DNA of 64,000 nt from Halococcus morrhuae DSM 1307 (GTDB taxonomy: Archaea > Halobacteriota > Halobacteria > Halobacteriales > Halococcaceae): positions 18,994 through 82,993 of the forward strand of contig NZ_AOMC01000070.1 in NCBI RefSeq assembly GCF_000336695.1, read 5' to 3'. A model generated the notes under the pieces. It was not told the origin of the DNA and searched no databases. It worked only from the letters and a program-made list of their open reading frames with translations. Both the position numbers and the translations under genes were made by a program. Shown here one piece after another: positions 32,538-39,631 of the stretch (position 1 is its first letter; every line of letters begins with the position of its first letter).

Positions 32538-33815
32538 ATGAGCGACAACGCAGCCGCCGGGACCGTCGAGGCACAGGGACCCGTCGAGATCGACGACGAA
32601 CTCGCCCGCCATCTCGAAAACAAGCGCGAGGAGCTGCTGGAGAAGTTCGGTGTCCACGACGAGTTCCCCGACGCAGTGCTCGACGAGGCCGCCGAGCGTA
32701 CCGACGACATCGCCGGGGACATCGAGACCGAACTCGACGTGCGCGAGGACCTCCGGGAGCTGACGACGTGGACGACCGATCCGATCGACGCGCGCGATTT
32801 CGACGACGCGCTGAGCATCGAGAAACGCGACGACGAGTACGTGCTCTGGGTCCACATCGCCGACGTCACTCATTACGTCGATCCCGACAGCGAGATGTGG
32901 GCCGAAGCCGTCAGGCGCGCGAACACGGTGTACCTACCCGACTACACCATCCACATGCTGCCCGCGGCGCTCGCCGAGACGGTCTGCTCGCTCGTCCCCG
33001 ACGAGGACCGACTCGCCCACACCGTCGAGATGCACCTGGACCGCGAGACGCTCACGTACGAGGAGATCGACATCTACAAATCGGTGATCCGCAGCGACGA
33101 ACGCCTGACCTACACGCAGGCCGAGGAGCGCCTCGACGACTCCGAGAGCGATCTCCACGAGGAGAGTTCGCTGGTGTTCGAACTCGCCGATCGCATGCAT
33201 GAACAGCGCAAGGCCGACGGCTCCTTGGTGCTGAACCCGCGCCGCGACCGCGCACACACCATCATCGAGGAGTGCATGCTGAAGGCGAACAAAGCCGTCA
33301 CGCACGAACTGATGTGGAACAGGGGTGTGGAGGCGATGTACCGCGTCCACCCACAGCCCTCGCCCGAGCAGTGGGACGATGCACTCCAGGAGATCCAGGA
33401 GCTTGACGGCGTCTCGATCCCCGGCGAGGCATGGGGCGACGACCCGCGCATCGCGGTCAACGCCACGCTCGAAGAGGCACCCGAGCGCCAGCTCGGCAAG
33501 ATCCAGTTCGCCGTGATGAAGGTCATGCCCCGCGCACGCTACATGAACGATCCGTTCGGGGGCCATCACGCGCTCAATTTCGACATCTATGGCCACTTCA
33601 CGAGTCCGATCCGCCGGCTGTCGGACTTGGTGAACCATTGGATCGTCCACGAAAACGACGTGCCCGAGGACCTGCTGGGACTCTGCGATCACGCTTCCGA
33701 CCAACAGCAGGCCGCCGAGAAATGCGAACGCGAGTACAAGCAGTTCCTGGAGGAGGTCGGCCTGGATGCGGATGCAGTGAACAATCGGGGAATCGAGATC
33801 GTCGACGACGAATAG
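32538..33815 (+). CDS. RNB-domain ribonuclease (RNase R/II-like)
   Basis: A 425-residue exoribonuclease with essentially only the RNB catalytic domain. The active-site cluster IDARDFDDALSIEKRDDEYV (Asp residues coordinating Mg, about 85-104) is intact, then HIADVTHYVDPDS, and the late SPIRRLSDLVNHW motif. The S1 and cold-shock domains of bacterial RNase R are absent, as in other haloarchaeal versions. It degrades RNA 3' to 5'; archaeal RNase R-like enzymes function in RNA turnover in halophiles that lack the exosome or besides it. The ATG at 32538 is the second in frame. Confidence 0.9.
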   Translation: MSDNAAAGTVEAQGPVEIDDELARHLENKREELLEKFGVHDEFPDAVLDEAAERTDDIAGDIETELDVREDLRELTTWTTDPIDARDFDDALSIEKRDDEYVLWVHIADVTHYVDPDSEMWAEAVRRANTVYLPDYTIHMLPAALAETVCSLVPDEDRLAHTVEMHLDRETLTYEEIDIYKSVIRSDERLTYTQAEERLDDSESDLHEESSLVFELADRMHEQRKADGSLVLNPRRDRAHTIIEECMLKANKAVTHELMWNRGVEAMYRVHPQPSPEQWDDALQEIQELDGVSIPGEAWGDDPRIAVNATLEEAPERQLGKIQFAVMKVMPRARYMNDPFGGHHALNFDIYGHFTSPIRRLSDLVNHWIVHENDVPEDLLGLCDHASDQQQAAEKCEREYKQFLEEVGLDADAVNNRGIEIVDDE

Positions 33816-33829
33816 CGGTTCAGTCGTGG

Positions 33830-34153
33830 TCAGGCCCAGCCATCGGGAACGAAGAACTCGCCGTCGGTCAGGTCGATTCCATTGTCCTCCATCCGGTTGA
33901 TCGCACTGGCGACGCGTGCCACCGATGGGGAATCATCCGGCATGAACAGAACCGGGGCGTGTGGCGCGTCCAAACCGAGGAAATCGTCGTCATGAGTCAG
34001 CACTGCTCGGGCGTCCTCGCCGGCTCTGCTCTCGATTTCGGTATCGTCGGTCCCGGTTCCGTACGCATCCCGAACGAGTTCGAGTTCGTGGCCCGCCGCG
34101 CGAACCGCGTTGACGACAGCGTCCGAAACGTTCTCGTCGACGATGATCCGCAC
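33830..34153 (-). CDS. DUF5615 PIN-like protein (putative toxin)
   Basis: A 107-residue PIN-like domain. The start MRIIVDENVSDAVVNAVRAAG carries the first acidic pair (D6, E7), and the VLTHDDDFLGL motif (about 52-62) carries the second acidic set, as in DUF5615 proteins. These are usually paired with a DUF433 protein and thought to act as RNase toxins. Here the partner is directly upstream with 2 bases between. The Mg-binding acid residues appear intact. Confidence 0.85.
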   Translation of the reverse strand: MRIIVDENVSDAVVNAVRAAGHELELVRDAYGTGTDDTEIESRAGEDARAVLTHDDDFLGLDAPHAPVLFMPDDSPSVARVASAINRMEDNGIDLTDGEFFVPDGWA

Positions 34154-34155
34154 GA

Positions 34156-34470
34156 TCAGTCGTCCGATCTCGGTTTCGGGTCGGCGGTGTCTCGCGGTTC
34201 GATGCCGAGGTCCTCGGGTCGGATCGGATCCGCGTTTTCGATGTTCTCTTGGCGGCGCTTCTGCACCGCTCTGATCTCCTCGGGGTTGTCGTAGTAGTAG
34301 GTGATCGCACGATGGATGTCCGCGAGTTCGAGGTCGTACCGGACGGCCATCTCCTCGGGCATGAGGTTGCCGTCGACGACTAGCGAGACGACTTGGTGGA
34401 CGCCGATACGCCGCCCCTCGATTCTGGGCTTGCCGCCCAGTACCTCCGGTGTCGAGACGATCTCGGCCAT
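34156..34470 (-). CDS. DUF433 protein (putative antitoxin)
   Basis: A 104-residue protein of the DUF433 (VapB45-like) group. MAEIVSTPEVLGGKPRIEGR, then HQVVSLVVDGNLMPEEMAVRYDLELADIHRAITYYYDN is the classical wHTH-like core with the GGxPxIxGxR signature. A tail rich in charged residues follows. The start at 34470 is supported by TTTTAT at 34494-34499 (24-29 bases upstream). It would bind DNA for autoregulation and neutralise the PIN-like partner. Confidence 0.85.
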   Translation of the reverse strand: MAEIVSTPEVLGGKPRIEGRRIGVHQVVSLVVDGNLMPEEMAVRYDLELADIHRAITYYYDNPEEIRAVQKRRQENIENADPIRPEDLGIEPRDTADPKPRSDD

Positions 34471-34493
34471 GTGGGCTCTATGCACGCCAGCGG

Positions 34494-34499
34494 ATAAAA
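34494..34499 (-). promoter_or_regulatory. TATA-like box for the DUF433-DUF5615 pair
   Basis: On the minus strand TTTTAT sits 24-29 bases before the ATG at 34470, which fixes that start as a leaderless one. Confidence 0.5.
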
Positions 34500-34535
34500 C
34501 CTATCGCGGCGTGCAGTCGTAGTGGATGCCCGCCG

Positions 34536-35843
34536 TTAGAGGTCGTACTGCCCTCTCACCAGCTCCCCGATGCCGCGCTCTTCGAGACGGTCCATCGGCG
34601 CGAGCATCGTGAGTTGCACGACGCCGGGCAGGCGACCGATCTCGACGCCGCCAGTGAAGGTGCATCGGCCGCGGATTTCGCCCTCGGACATGTCGAGCAG
34701 ATTGCCCGCGCGGTCGAAGGCGTTCTCGGTCGCGGCGTTGATGGTCTCGCCGCTGCCGATGACCTGTATCGGCCCCATCTCCTCGACCATCTCGACGCCG
34801 TGCTCGTCGGCGAGCGCGCGGCCGGTCTCGCGTTCCATCTCGGTGTAGGGCGCTGCGATGTGCGAGAGATCCGCTTCGTTCGGGAGCAAGAGCGGGCCGT
34901 CGATGTCGAGCCCTTTGATGACCTCGACGCCAAGTTCGGTGCGCCCGCTCACATCGGTGGTGTGCAGCGATAGCTCGCCATCGCCCTGGTTTGCGTGGAG
35001 GTCGCCGACGTAGACCCCGCCGCCGTCGACCTTCACCGGGCAGATGAGCACTGCGCCCTCGCGGACAGCGTTGACGTCCATGTGGCCGTCCGTGCGCTCC
35101 GCGAGCGCCTCCTCGTCCGGAAGCCCCCAATCGTGCTCGGCTCCGATGAGGAACTGACCGAAGTCGCCGGCGTTGTGCGAGTCCGGCAGTTCGACCGGCG
35201 GTGTGGTGCCGACGTTGCCGATGAAGGGTCGGAGATGACCGAGCGTGCCGGCCATTCCAGAGGGTTTGTAGAGGAGGATCGGATGCTGGCGGGAGTTCTC
35301 GGGCAGCGCCATCGCCTCGCGGGCGTTCTCGGCGAGCTCCTCGGCCGCCGCATCGTCCATCGTCAGCCCCACAGACCTGTCTTCGTCGAAGGCCACGGTG
35401 TAGCCGAACTCGAAGCCAAATGACGAGGCGTTTGCACCGCACTCGGCACACTTGATGGACTCTTCGCCTGTGCCCTCGACGATACTTTCTGGCCACTCGG
35501 TGCCGCATTCGGGACAGCGATGATCGACGAACGGATCGTCGCCGAAGGCCTCGTCGCGCTCTCGCATGCTGCCGGTGCTCGTCGCGACGCTCGTCACTTC
35601 GATGTCCTCGATCGTGAGCGCGATCGCGTCGCCCACCTCGGCGTTCTCGACGGCGATCGGCCGTGTCACCTCGTGGCCACCCCTGAAGTCGGGCGTGATC
35701 ATCGGTCCCCAGCACGCCGGCGGCGTGTGAGTGCGAACGGTGCCACCGTCGGCGACGGTGCCGGCCCACTCCTGATCGGGGCCGACCAACCCGAGCGTGT
35801 ACTGGTCGACGGTGAGTTCTTCTTGGATCTCGCGTTGTGCCAT
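34536..35843 (-). CDS. Acetamidase/formamidase family protein with zinc-ribbon insert
   Basis: A 435-residue amidase of the FmdA/AmdA family, hydrolysing formamide, acetamide or similar small amides to ammonia. Typical landmarks: CWGPMITPDFRGG (44-56), VGDAIALTIEDIEV, HANQGDGELSLHTTDV (metal and active-site region), and TFTGGVEIGRLPG near the end. Residues 108-136 form a CPECG / CAECG zinc-ribbon (Cys 110, 113, 132, 135) inserted in the N-terminal third. The ATG at 35843 fits a promoter and repeat operator directly upstream. No amide transporter is adjacent. Confidence 0.88.
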   Translation of the reverse strand: MAQREIQEELTVDQYTLGLVGPDQEWAGTVADGGTVRTHTPPACWGPMITPDFRGGHEVTRPIAVENAEVGDAIALTIEDIEVTSVATSTGSMRERDEAFGDDPFVDHRCPECGTEWPESIVEGTGEESIKCAECGANASSFGFEFGYTVAFDEDRSVGLTMDDAAAEELAENAREAMALPENSRQHPILLYKPSGMAGTLGHLRPFIGNVGTTPPVELPDSHNAGDFGQFLIGAEHDWGLPDEEALAERTDGHMDVNAVREGAVLICPVKVDGGGVYVGDLHANQGDGELSLHTTDVSGRTELGVEVIKGLDIDGPLLLPNEADLSHIAAPYTEMERETGRALADEHGVEMVEEMGPIQVIGSGETINAATENAFDRAGNLLDMSEGEIRGRCTFTGGVEIGRLPGVVQLTMLAPMDRLEERGIGELVRGQYDL

Positions 35844-35852
35844 GACCAGAGT

Positions 35853-35876
35853 CACTATGACACACAATGACATAAG
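35853..35876 (-). promoter_or_regulatory. Direct-repeat operator plus TATA box of the amidase gene
   Basis: Two adjacent 10-base direct repeats, CACTATGACA (35853-35862) and CACAATGACA (35863-35872) on the plus strand, differ by one base. They touch a CTTATG box (35871-35876 on the minus strand), 28-33 bases before the amidase ATG. Position between TATA box and start suggests a repressor or regulator site for amide or nitrogen control. Confidence 0.5.
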
Positions 35877-35939
35877 CACCTCTGTCGGATCAATGCCAAG
35901 AACCCATACCGGTGGATCGCGCCGGACGAGCCCGACCGA

Positions 35940-36107
35940 CTATTCGGCGATCGCCTGTGCAACGAGCGCGATAATGATGACCGGGATGCCGATGCCCGAT
36001 GCGATGAGTACCACGAGAATCAGGATCTTGCCGACGGTGCTCGCCTCGCCCCAGATCGAACGCCGTGCGTCGTTGATGCTCTCCGCGAGGTCGGTGATTG
36101 CGCCCAT
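35940..36107 (-). CDS. Small single-pass membrane protein (55 residues)
   Basis: Starts MGAITDLAESINDARRSIWG, an amphipathic helix, then a membrane helix KILILVVLIASGIGIPVIII and a short end ALVAQAIAE. Codon use matches the neighbourhood. It sits between the amidase promoter and the palindromic stretch. Function unknown. Confidence 0.6.
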   Translation of the reverse strand: MGAITDLAESINDARRSIWGEASTVGKILILVVLIASGIGIPVIIIALVAQAIAE

Positions 36108-36297
36108 ACTCGTTCCATTGAGGTGACGTCCCCTCACCGTTTGGCCGTCCTATGCAAGCGTCCATGATTCACTATCGGGTCAATTCGACCACGAGCTTCG
36201 ACGAACGCAGGAAGGCGGTTTCGCGAGCAAAGAGACGATCATCATCCACTCCGGAGCGGTAGTGCGAGCCACCGTCACCGCGAGCGAACGCAGTGAG
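36108..36297. other. Non-coding stretch upstream of element B
   Basis: About 190 bases without a supportable gene. From about 36270 the sequence becomes GCGAGCGAACGCAGTGAGCG-like, the same mirror/inverted-repeat style as 15393-15650 in the opposite orientation. I see nothing else in it. Confidence 0.5.
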
Positions 36298-36405
36298 CGA
36301 GCGGGCGCGAGGACGACCGGAGGGAGTCCGATGCGCTTTTTGGTCCAGATTTTTGCCTGAGCGAAGCGCGCCGCTGGCGCGCGAGCGAAGTGCAAAAAGG
36401 TGGGA
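36298..36405 (-). terminator. 3' element B after tRNA-Ala (T-tract, hairpin, conserved box)
   Basis: Read in the tRNA direction: CCCACC and five T (36394-36404) starting one base after the tRNA 3' end, a perfect 7-bp GCGCGCC/GGCGCGC hairpin with 3-base loop (36366-36382), then the box GCAAAAA-T-CTGGAC-C-AAAAA (36337-36356), then CGCTCACTG-type repeats. It aligns with element A after dnaJ (18 of 21 positions in the box, 37 versus 40 bases between T-tract and box). Confidence 0.6.
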
Positions 36406-36477
36406 TGGACTCGTCGGGATTTGAACCCGAGGCCTTCCCCGTGCCAGGGGGATGATCTACCACTGATCTACGAGCCC
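36406..36477 (-). tRNA. tRNA-Ala (anticodon GGC)
   Basis: 72 bases without encoded CCA. Acceptor GGGCTCG pairs with CGAGTCC and contains the G3-U70 wobble pair that identifies alanine tRNA, with discriminator A. D arm GATC-AGTGGTA-GATC; anticodon arm TCCCC-CTGGCAC-GGGGA with anticodon GGC; T arm TCGGG-TTCAAAT-CCCGA. All stems are complete. No intron is present. A TTTATGAG box lies 26-33 bases before its 5' end. Confidence 0.97.
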
Positions 36478-36502
36478 GCATCCCCTGCTATCGCCGTCTA
36501 TC

Positions 36503-36510
36503 TCATAAAC
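36503..36510 (-). promoter_or_regulatory. Promoter box of tRNA-Ala
   Basis: On the minus strand TTTATGAG lies 26-33 bases upstream of the mature 5' end, the usual archaeal tRNA promoter distance. Confidence 0.6.
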
Positions 36511-36533
36511 CCATCGTCATCGAGTCGAAACGG

Positions 36534-36538
36534 TTTAC
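36534..36538 (+). promoter_or_regulatory. Promoter box of the S15 operon
   Basis: TTTAC within CGGTTTACTTCG lies about 117-121 bases before the S15 start. Transcription from it would begin near 36563 and give a leader of about 90 bases, in contrast to the leaderless genes around it. Confidence 0.45.
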
Positions 36539-36575
36539 TTCGGTGCGGGAAGTGTTGGGAGTGGGAACAGCACGG

Positions 36576-36615
36576 CCGCAAATCCGACTCGTCCACGTGG
36601 ACTCCGAGATTGCGG
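36576..36615 (+). promoter_or_regulatory. Predicted stem-loop in the rps15 leader
   Basis: CCGCAA (36576-36581) pairs with TTGCGG (36610-36615). Inside lies the perfect 12-base palindrome GTCCACGTGGAC (36591-36602). In the transcript this gives a two-part hairpin about 40 bases before the S15 start. Ribosomal protein autoregulation is a plausible role. Confidence 0.4.
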
Positions 36616-36654
36616 TAGTGTCCGTAGCGTTTCGTGCGACTCCTATCCTCAACA

Positions 36655-37116
36655 ATGGCACGAATGCATACACGACGCCGCGGCTCGTCCGATTCGGACA
36701 AGCCCGTGGCGGACGATCCACCGGAGTGGAGCGACGTCGACGCCGACGCGGTCGAGAACCGCGTCGTCGAGCTGGCCGAACAGGGCCACAGCCCGAGCGA
36801 GATCGGTCTCAAGCTCCGCGACGAGGGCGTCCAGGGCACGCCGGTGCCGAACGTCCAGCTGGCGACCGACAAGAAAGTCACCGAGATCCTCGACGAGCAC
36901 GACGCGGCGTCGGGGCTCCCCGAGGACTTCCGGAACCTGCTCGAACGGGCCGTCAGACTGCGCGAGCACATGACCACGAACCCGAACGACGCCCAAAACA
37001 AGCGCGCGCTCCAGAACACGGAGGCGAAGGTCCGCCGGCTCGCCGACTACTACCGCGGCGACGAACTCGACGCGGACTTCGAGTACACCTACGAGCACGC
37101 AGAGGAACTCCTGTAG
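36655..37116 (+). CDS. rps15: Small ribosomal subunit protein S15 (uS15)
   Basis: A 153-residue archaeal/eukaryal-type uS15, which binds 16S rRNA in the central domain of the 30S subunit. The start MARMHTRRRGSSDSDKPVAD is typical. The extra N-terminal helical domain (VENRVVELAEQGHSPSEIGL) and the conserved rRNA-binding core (LRDEGVQGTPVPNVQLATDK; LREHMTTNPNDAQNKRALQN; VRRLADYYRG) are present. It is immediately followed by the RecJ-like gene with no gap, as the first gene of a four-gene operon with recJ-like, pcc1 and rps3ae. Confidence 0.97.
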   Translation: MARMHTRRRGSSDSDKPVADDPPEWSDVDADAVENRVVELAEQGHSPSEIGLKLRDEGVQGTPVPNVQLATDKKVTEILDEHDAASGLPEDFRNLLERAVRLREHMTTNPNDAQNKRALQNTEAKVRRLADYYRGDELDADFEYTYEHAEELL

Positions 37117-38226
37117 ATGGCGATCGCCGGTCGCCCCGAGGACTCGCCCGCGGCCGACAGCGCCGCCGACGCGCTTCGCGAGGCCGCGTTCGTCCGACTG
37201 CTCGCGAGCGACGACGCCGACTCGCTCGCGGCGGCCGGACTGCTCGGTCGCGCGCTCGCCGAGCGGGACGTCCCGTTCCAGGCGCGCGTCACCGGGCGAG
37301 CCACGGCGGCGACCGACGATGCGACGACCGTCCACATCGGTGTCGAGGGTGGTGATCTCACCCTCTTCGGGGAACCGTCGGCCAGCGAGACGGCCGTCGG
37401 GATCGCCCGCGATCTCGGTGGCGATCCCGACCCGATTCTCGCGCTCGCCGGTTCCTTTCCGACCGATTTCGACGAGAGCACTGCCCTCGCGGACGCCCGC
37501 GAGCGTGATCTCGTCGAGCAGCGGCCCGGCGTCGCGGTGCCGGTCGCCGACCTCGCCGACGGGTTGGCGCACACGACGCTCGTCCACGCCCCCTTCTCGG
37601 GGGACGAGGAGGCGGCCGCGGCGACGCTCGATGGACGGGACGATCCCCGGGAGATCGCCTCCCTGCTCGCGCTCTCGGTGGCGTCCGCGGACGACGCGAC
37701 GCCACGGGCCGCCGAGTCGGTGGCGCGTGCGCTCAGACCGTACACCATCATCGAGAATGACGAACGCGCGATCAGCGGGCAGCCGGTGACTGTCGGCGGC
37801 TACGCCGACGTGCTCCGTGCGTGTGCCCGCGAGCGACCCGGCGTCGGCCTCGCGCTGGCGCTCGGTCACGACGTGTGGGACGCCGCGCTCGCGGCCTGGC
37901 GGACACATGGAAACCGGGCACACGCGGCGCTCGACGGGATGACGACCGAACGCCATCGGGGCCTGTTCGTTGCCCGTGTCGACGACGCACCGCTCGCAAC
38001 GGTCGCCCGCCTTCTGCGTGATTTCCGCTCGCCGGAACCGGTCGCGCTCGCCGTCTCGGAGACGCGTGCAGCGGCCGCAGCGATCGACGATGTGAAGATC
38101 GGCGGACGGATGGACGAGGCGGCAGCGGCCGCGGGCGGTGACGGCGACGGGAGCGCCCGGCGCGGTCGCGCGCGCTTCGAGGACGCCGACGCGTTCGTCA
38201 CGGCGTTCCGGGAGGCGTCGGCGTGA
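37117..38226 (+). CDS. RecJ/Cdc45-like DHH-superfamily protein lacking catalytic motifs
   Basis: A 369-residue archaeal RecJ-like protein, recognisable from motif I (LLASDDADSLAAAGLL, about 28-43), overall length, and position between S15 and Pcc1. The diagnostic DHH triplet (motif III) and the C-terminal GGGH motif are missing, and motif I has Ser where SHxDxDG has His and Gly. Only the D-x-D pair (D33, D35) is retained. Active nuclease is unlikely; a structural role like Cdc45 in the replicative helicase complex is a reasonable inference. It overlaps pcc1 by four bases. Confidence 0.75.
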   Translation: MAIAGRPEDSPAADSAADALREAAFVRLLASDDADSLAAAGLLGRALAERDVPFQARVTGRATAATDDATTVHIGVEGGDLTLFGEPSASETAVGIARDLGGDPDPILALAGSFPTDFDESTALADARERDLVEQRPGVAVPVADLADGLAHTTLVHAPFSGDEEAAAATLDGRDDPREIASLLALSVASADDATPRAAESVARALRPYTIIENDERAISGQPVTVGGYADVLRACARERPGVGLALALGHDVWDAALAAWRTHGNRAHAALDGMTTERHRGLFVARVDDAPLATVARLLRDFRSPEPVALAVSETRAAAAAIDDVKIGGRMDEAAAAAGGDGDGSARRGRARFEDADAFVTAFREASA

Positions 38227-38483
38227 AGCGCGCACGACTCCGGACGGATTCCGCAGCTGCGGGGATCGTCGCGGCGGCGCTCGAACCGGACAACACGGCG
38301 GAGATGGACACTGCGGTCGTCGGCGACAGCATCGAGACGGTGCTCGAGCGCGAGCGGGTCGGCGGGTTGCGCTCGACGGTCGACGACTACGTCGTCAACC
38401 TCACGGTGGCCGAACGAATCGTACGGATCGCGAACGAACACGACGAAGCGGACGACGACAGAACGGACAACGACATAGCATGA
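38223..38483 (+). CDS. pcc1: KEOPS complex subunit Pcc1
   Basis: An 86-residue Pcc1, the dimerisation subunit of KEOPS, which makes threonylcarbamoyl-adenosine in tRNA. It has the small alpha/beta fold: AAALEPDNTAEMDTAVVGDS, then LRSTVDDYVVNLTVAERIV as the conserved C-terminal helix. The acidic tail is haloarchaeal. Overlaps at both ends (ATGA with the RecJ-like gene and with rps3ae) show it is translated as part of the operon. Confidence 0.9.
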   Translation: MKRARLRTDSAAAGIVAAALEPDNTAEMDTAVVGDSIETVLERERVGGLRSTVDDYVVNLTVAERIVRIANEHDEADDDRTDNDIA

Positions 38484-39115
38484 GCGAACGTTCAGTATCA
38501 CGACAGCAGCAGACCAAGCGGTGGTACACCGTCTTCGCGCCCGAGTCCTTCGACCGGGCCGAGCTCGGTGAGACCCCCGCCGACGAACCGAACGCGGTGC
38601 TCGATCGCACCATCGAAACGACCCTCGGCGAGCTGACCGACGATGCCGGTGCGAACAACGTCAAGCTCACCTTCCGCATCACCGACATCGGCAGCGACGC
38701 CGCCTACACCGAGTTCGAGAAACACGAACTCACGCGCGATTACCTCGGCAGCCTGGTGCGCCGCGGTGCCTCGAAGGTCGAGGCTTACCTCACCGTGCGC
38801 ACGAGCGACGACTATCGCGTGCGCATCCAGCCGGTGGCCTTCACCACGAAAAAGGCCGACGACAGCCAGGAGAAGGCGATCCGCAAGGAGATGACCGAGC
38901 TCGTCGAGGAGGCCGCGAGCGAGCGCACCTTCGAGGAGCTCACCGACAGCGTCACGCAGGGGCGACTGTCGAGCGCCATCTACGGCGAGGCACGGACGAT
39001 CTACCCGCTGCGACGCGTCGAGATCGGCAAGCTCGCGCTCGATGCACACCCCGACGAGGTCGCCGAAGAGGAAGCGACCGCCGTCGACGTCGACGAGAGC
39101 GACGTCGAGGTCTGA
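38480..39115 (+). CDS. rps3ae: Small ribosomal subunit protein S3Ae (eS1)
   Basis: A 211-residue archaeal eS1 of the 30S platform near the mRNA exit. It begins MSERSVSRQQQTKRWYTVFA (the basic start and KRWYTVFAPESF are typical) and contains NVKLTFRITDIGSDAAYTEF, HELTRDYLGSLVRRGASKVE and the later RRVEIGKLALDAHP. An acidic tail follows. It is the last gene of the S15-RecJ-Pcc1-S3Ae operon; the next gene is convergent, with stop codons only one base apart. Confidence 0.96.
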   Translation: MSERSVSRQQQTKRWYTVFAPESFDRAELGETPADEPNAVLDRTIETTLGELTDDAGANNVKLTFRITDIGSDAAYTEFEKHELTRDYLGSLVRRGASKVEAYLTVRTSDDYRVRIQPVAFTTKKADDSQEKAIRKEMTELVEEAASERTFEELTDSVTQGRLSSAIYGEARTIYPLRRVEIGKLALDAHPDEVAEEEATAVDVDESDVEV

Positions 39116-39116
39116 G

Positions 39117-39533
39117 CTACTCGACAACGGTAAATTTTCCGACCATTCCCGTCGGCTCGTGTGGAATGCAGAAGTAGTTGTACGTCCCAGGTACCTCGAA
39201 GGTGTGTTTGTACGTTTCGCCGCTCGCGATACCGCCGCCACCGTTCGAGTTCCACGCCTCGCGGGCGGCTCCCTCGTCGTCGAATCCGCCGGAGGCGAAG
39301 AACGTCGCCGCGTCGGGGATGCGTGACTGGTAGGCAGTCACGGTGTGGGTTCGCGAACCCGTGTTGTGCCAGACGACCGGCTCGCCGACGCGTGGCTCGA
39401 AGTCGTCCTCGGGGAGGAAGTCGCTCGAACTCATCCCGATGTCGTAGTCGGGTTGCTCGCGCGAGGAGCCGATACAGCCGGTGAGACCGACGGCAACGCC
39501 CACGGTCGCGGTGAGAAACGCGCGGCGGTTCAT
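39117..39533 (-). CDS. Blue copper (plastocyanin/halocyanin-type) lipoprotein
   Basis: A 138-residue exported type 1 copper protein. The signal has NRRAFLTATVG (Tat-like twin Arg) and lipobox LTGC (Cys 20). The cupredoxin fold shows the first His ligand in WHNTGSRTHTVTAY and the Cys-His-Met ligands in YFCIPHEPTGM near the C-terminus. The protein probably moves electrons outside the membrane in respiration. Length is that of a single-domain halocyanin. Confidence 0.9.
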   Translation of the reverse strand: MNRRAFLTATVGVAVGLTGCIGSSREQPDYDIGMSSSDFLPEDDFEPRVGEPVVWHNTGSRTHTVTAYQSRIPDAATFFASGGFDDEGAAREAWNSNGGGGIASGETYKHTFEVPGTYNYFCIPHEPTGMVGKFTVVE

Positions 39534-39631
39534 GGATTCGGCTTCGAGCGCCGGGGGTATAGGCCCCGCGATACCGGCCCGTCCGACGGCGAGCAGAAAC
39601 GCCTAAACCGCCCGTCGGCGATGGCGCTGAC

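Noticed and set aside
36591..36602. GTCCACGTGGAC as a DNA operator for a dimeric repressor
   Set aside because: It lies inside the predicted leader and within an outer stem, so an RNA hairpin explains it better; kept only as part of the leader structure.
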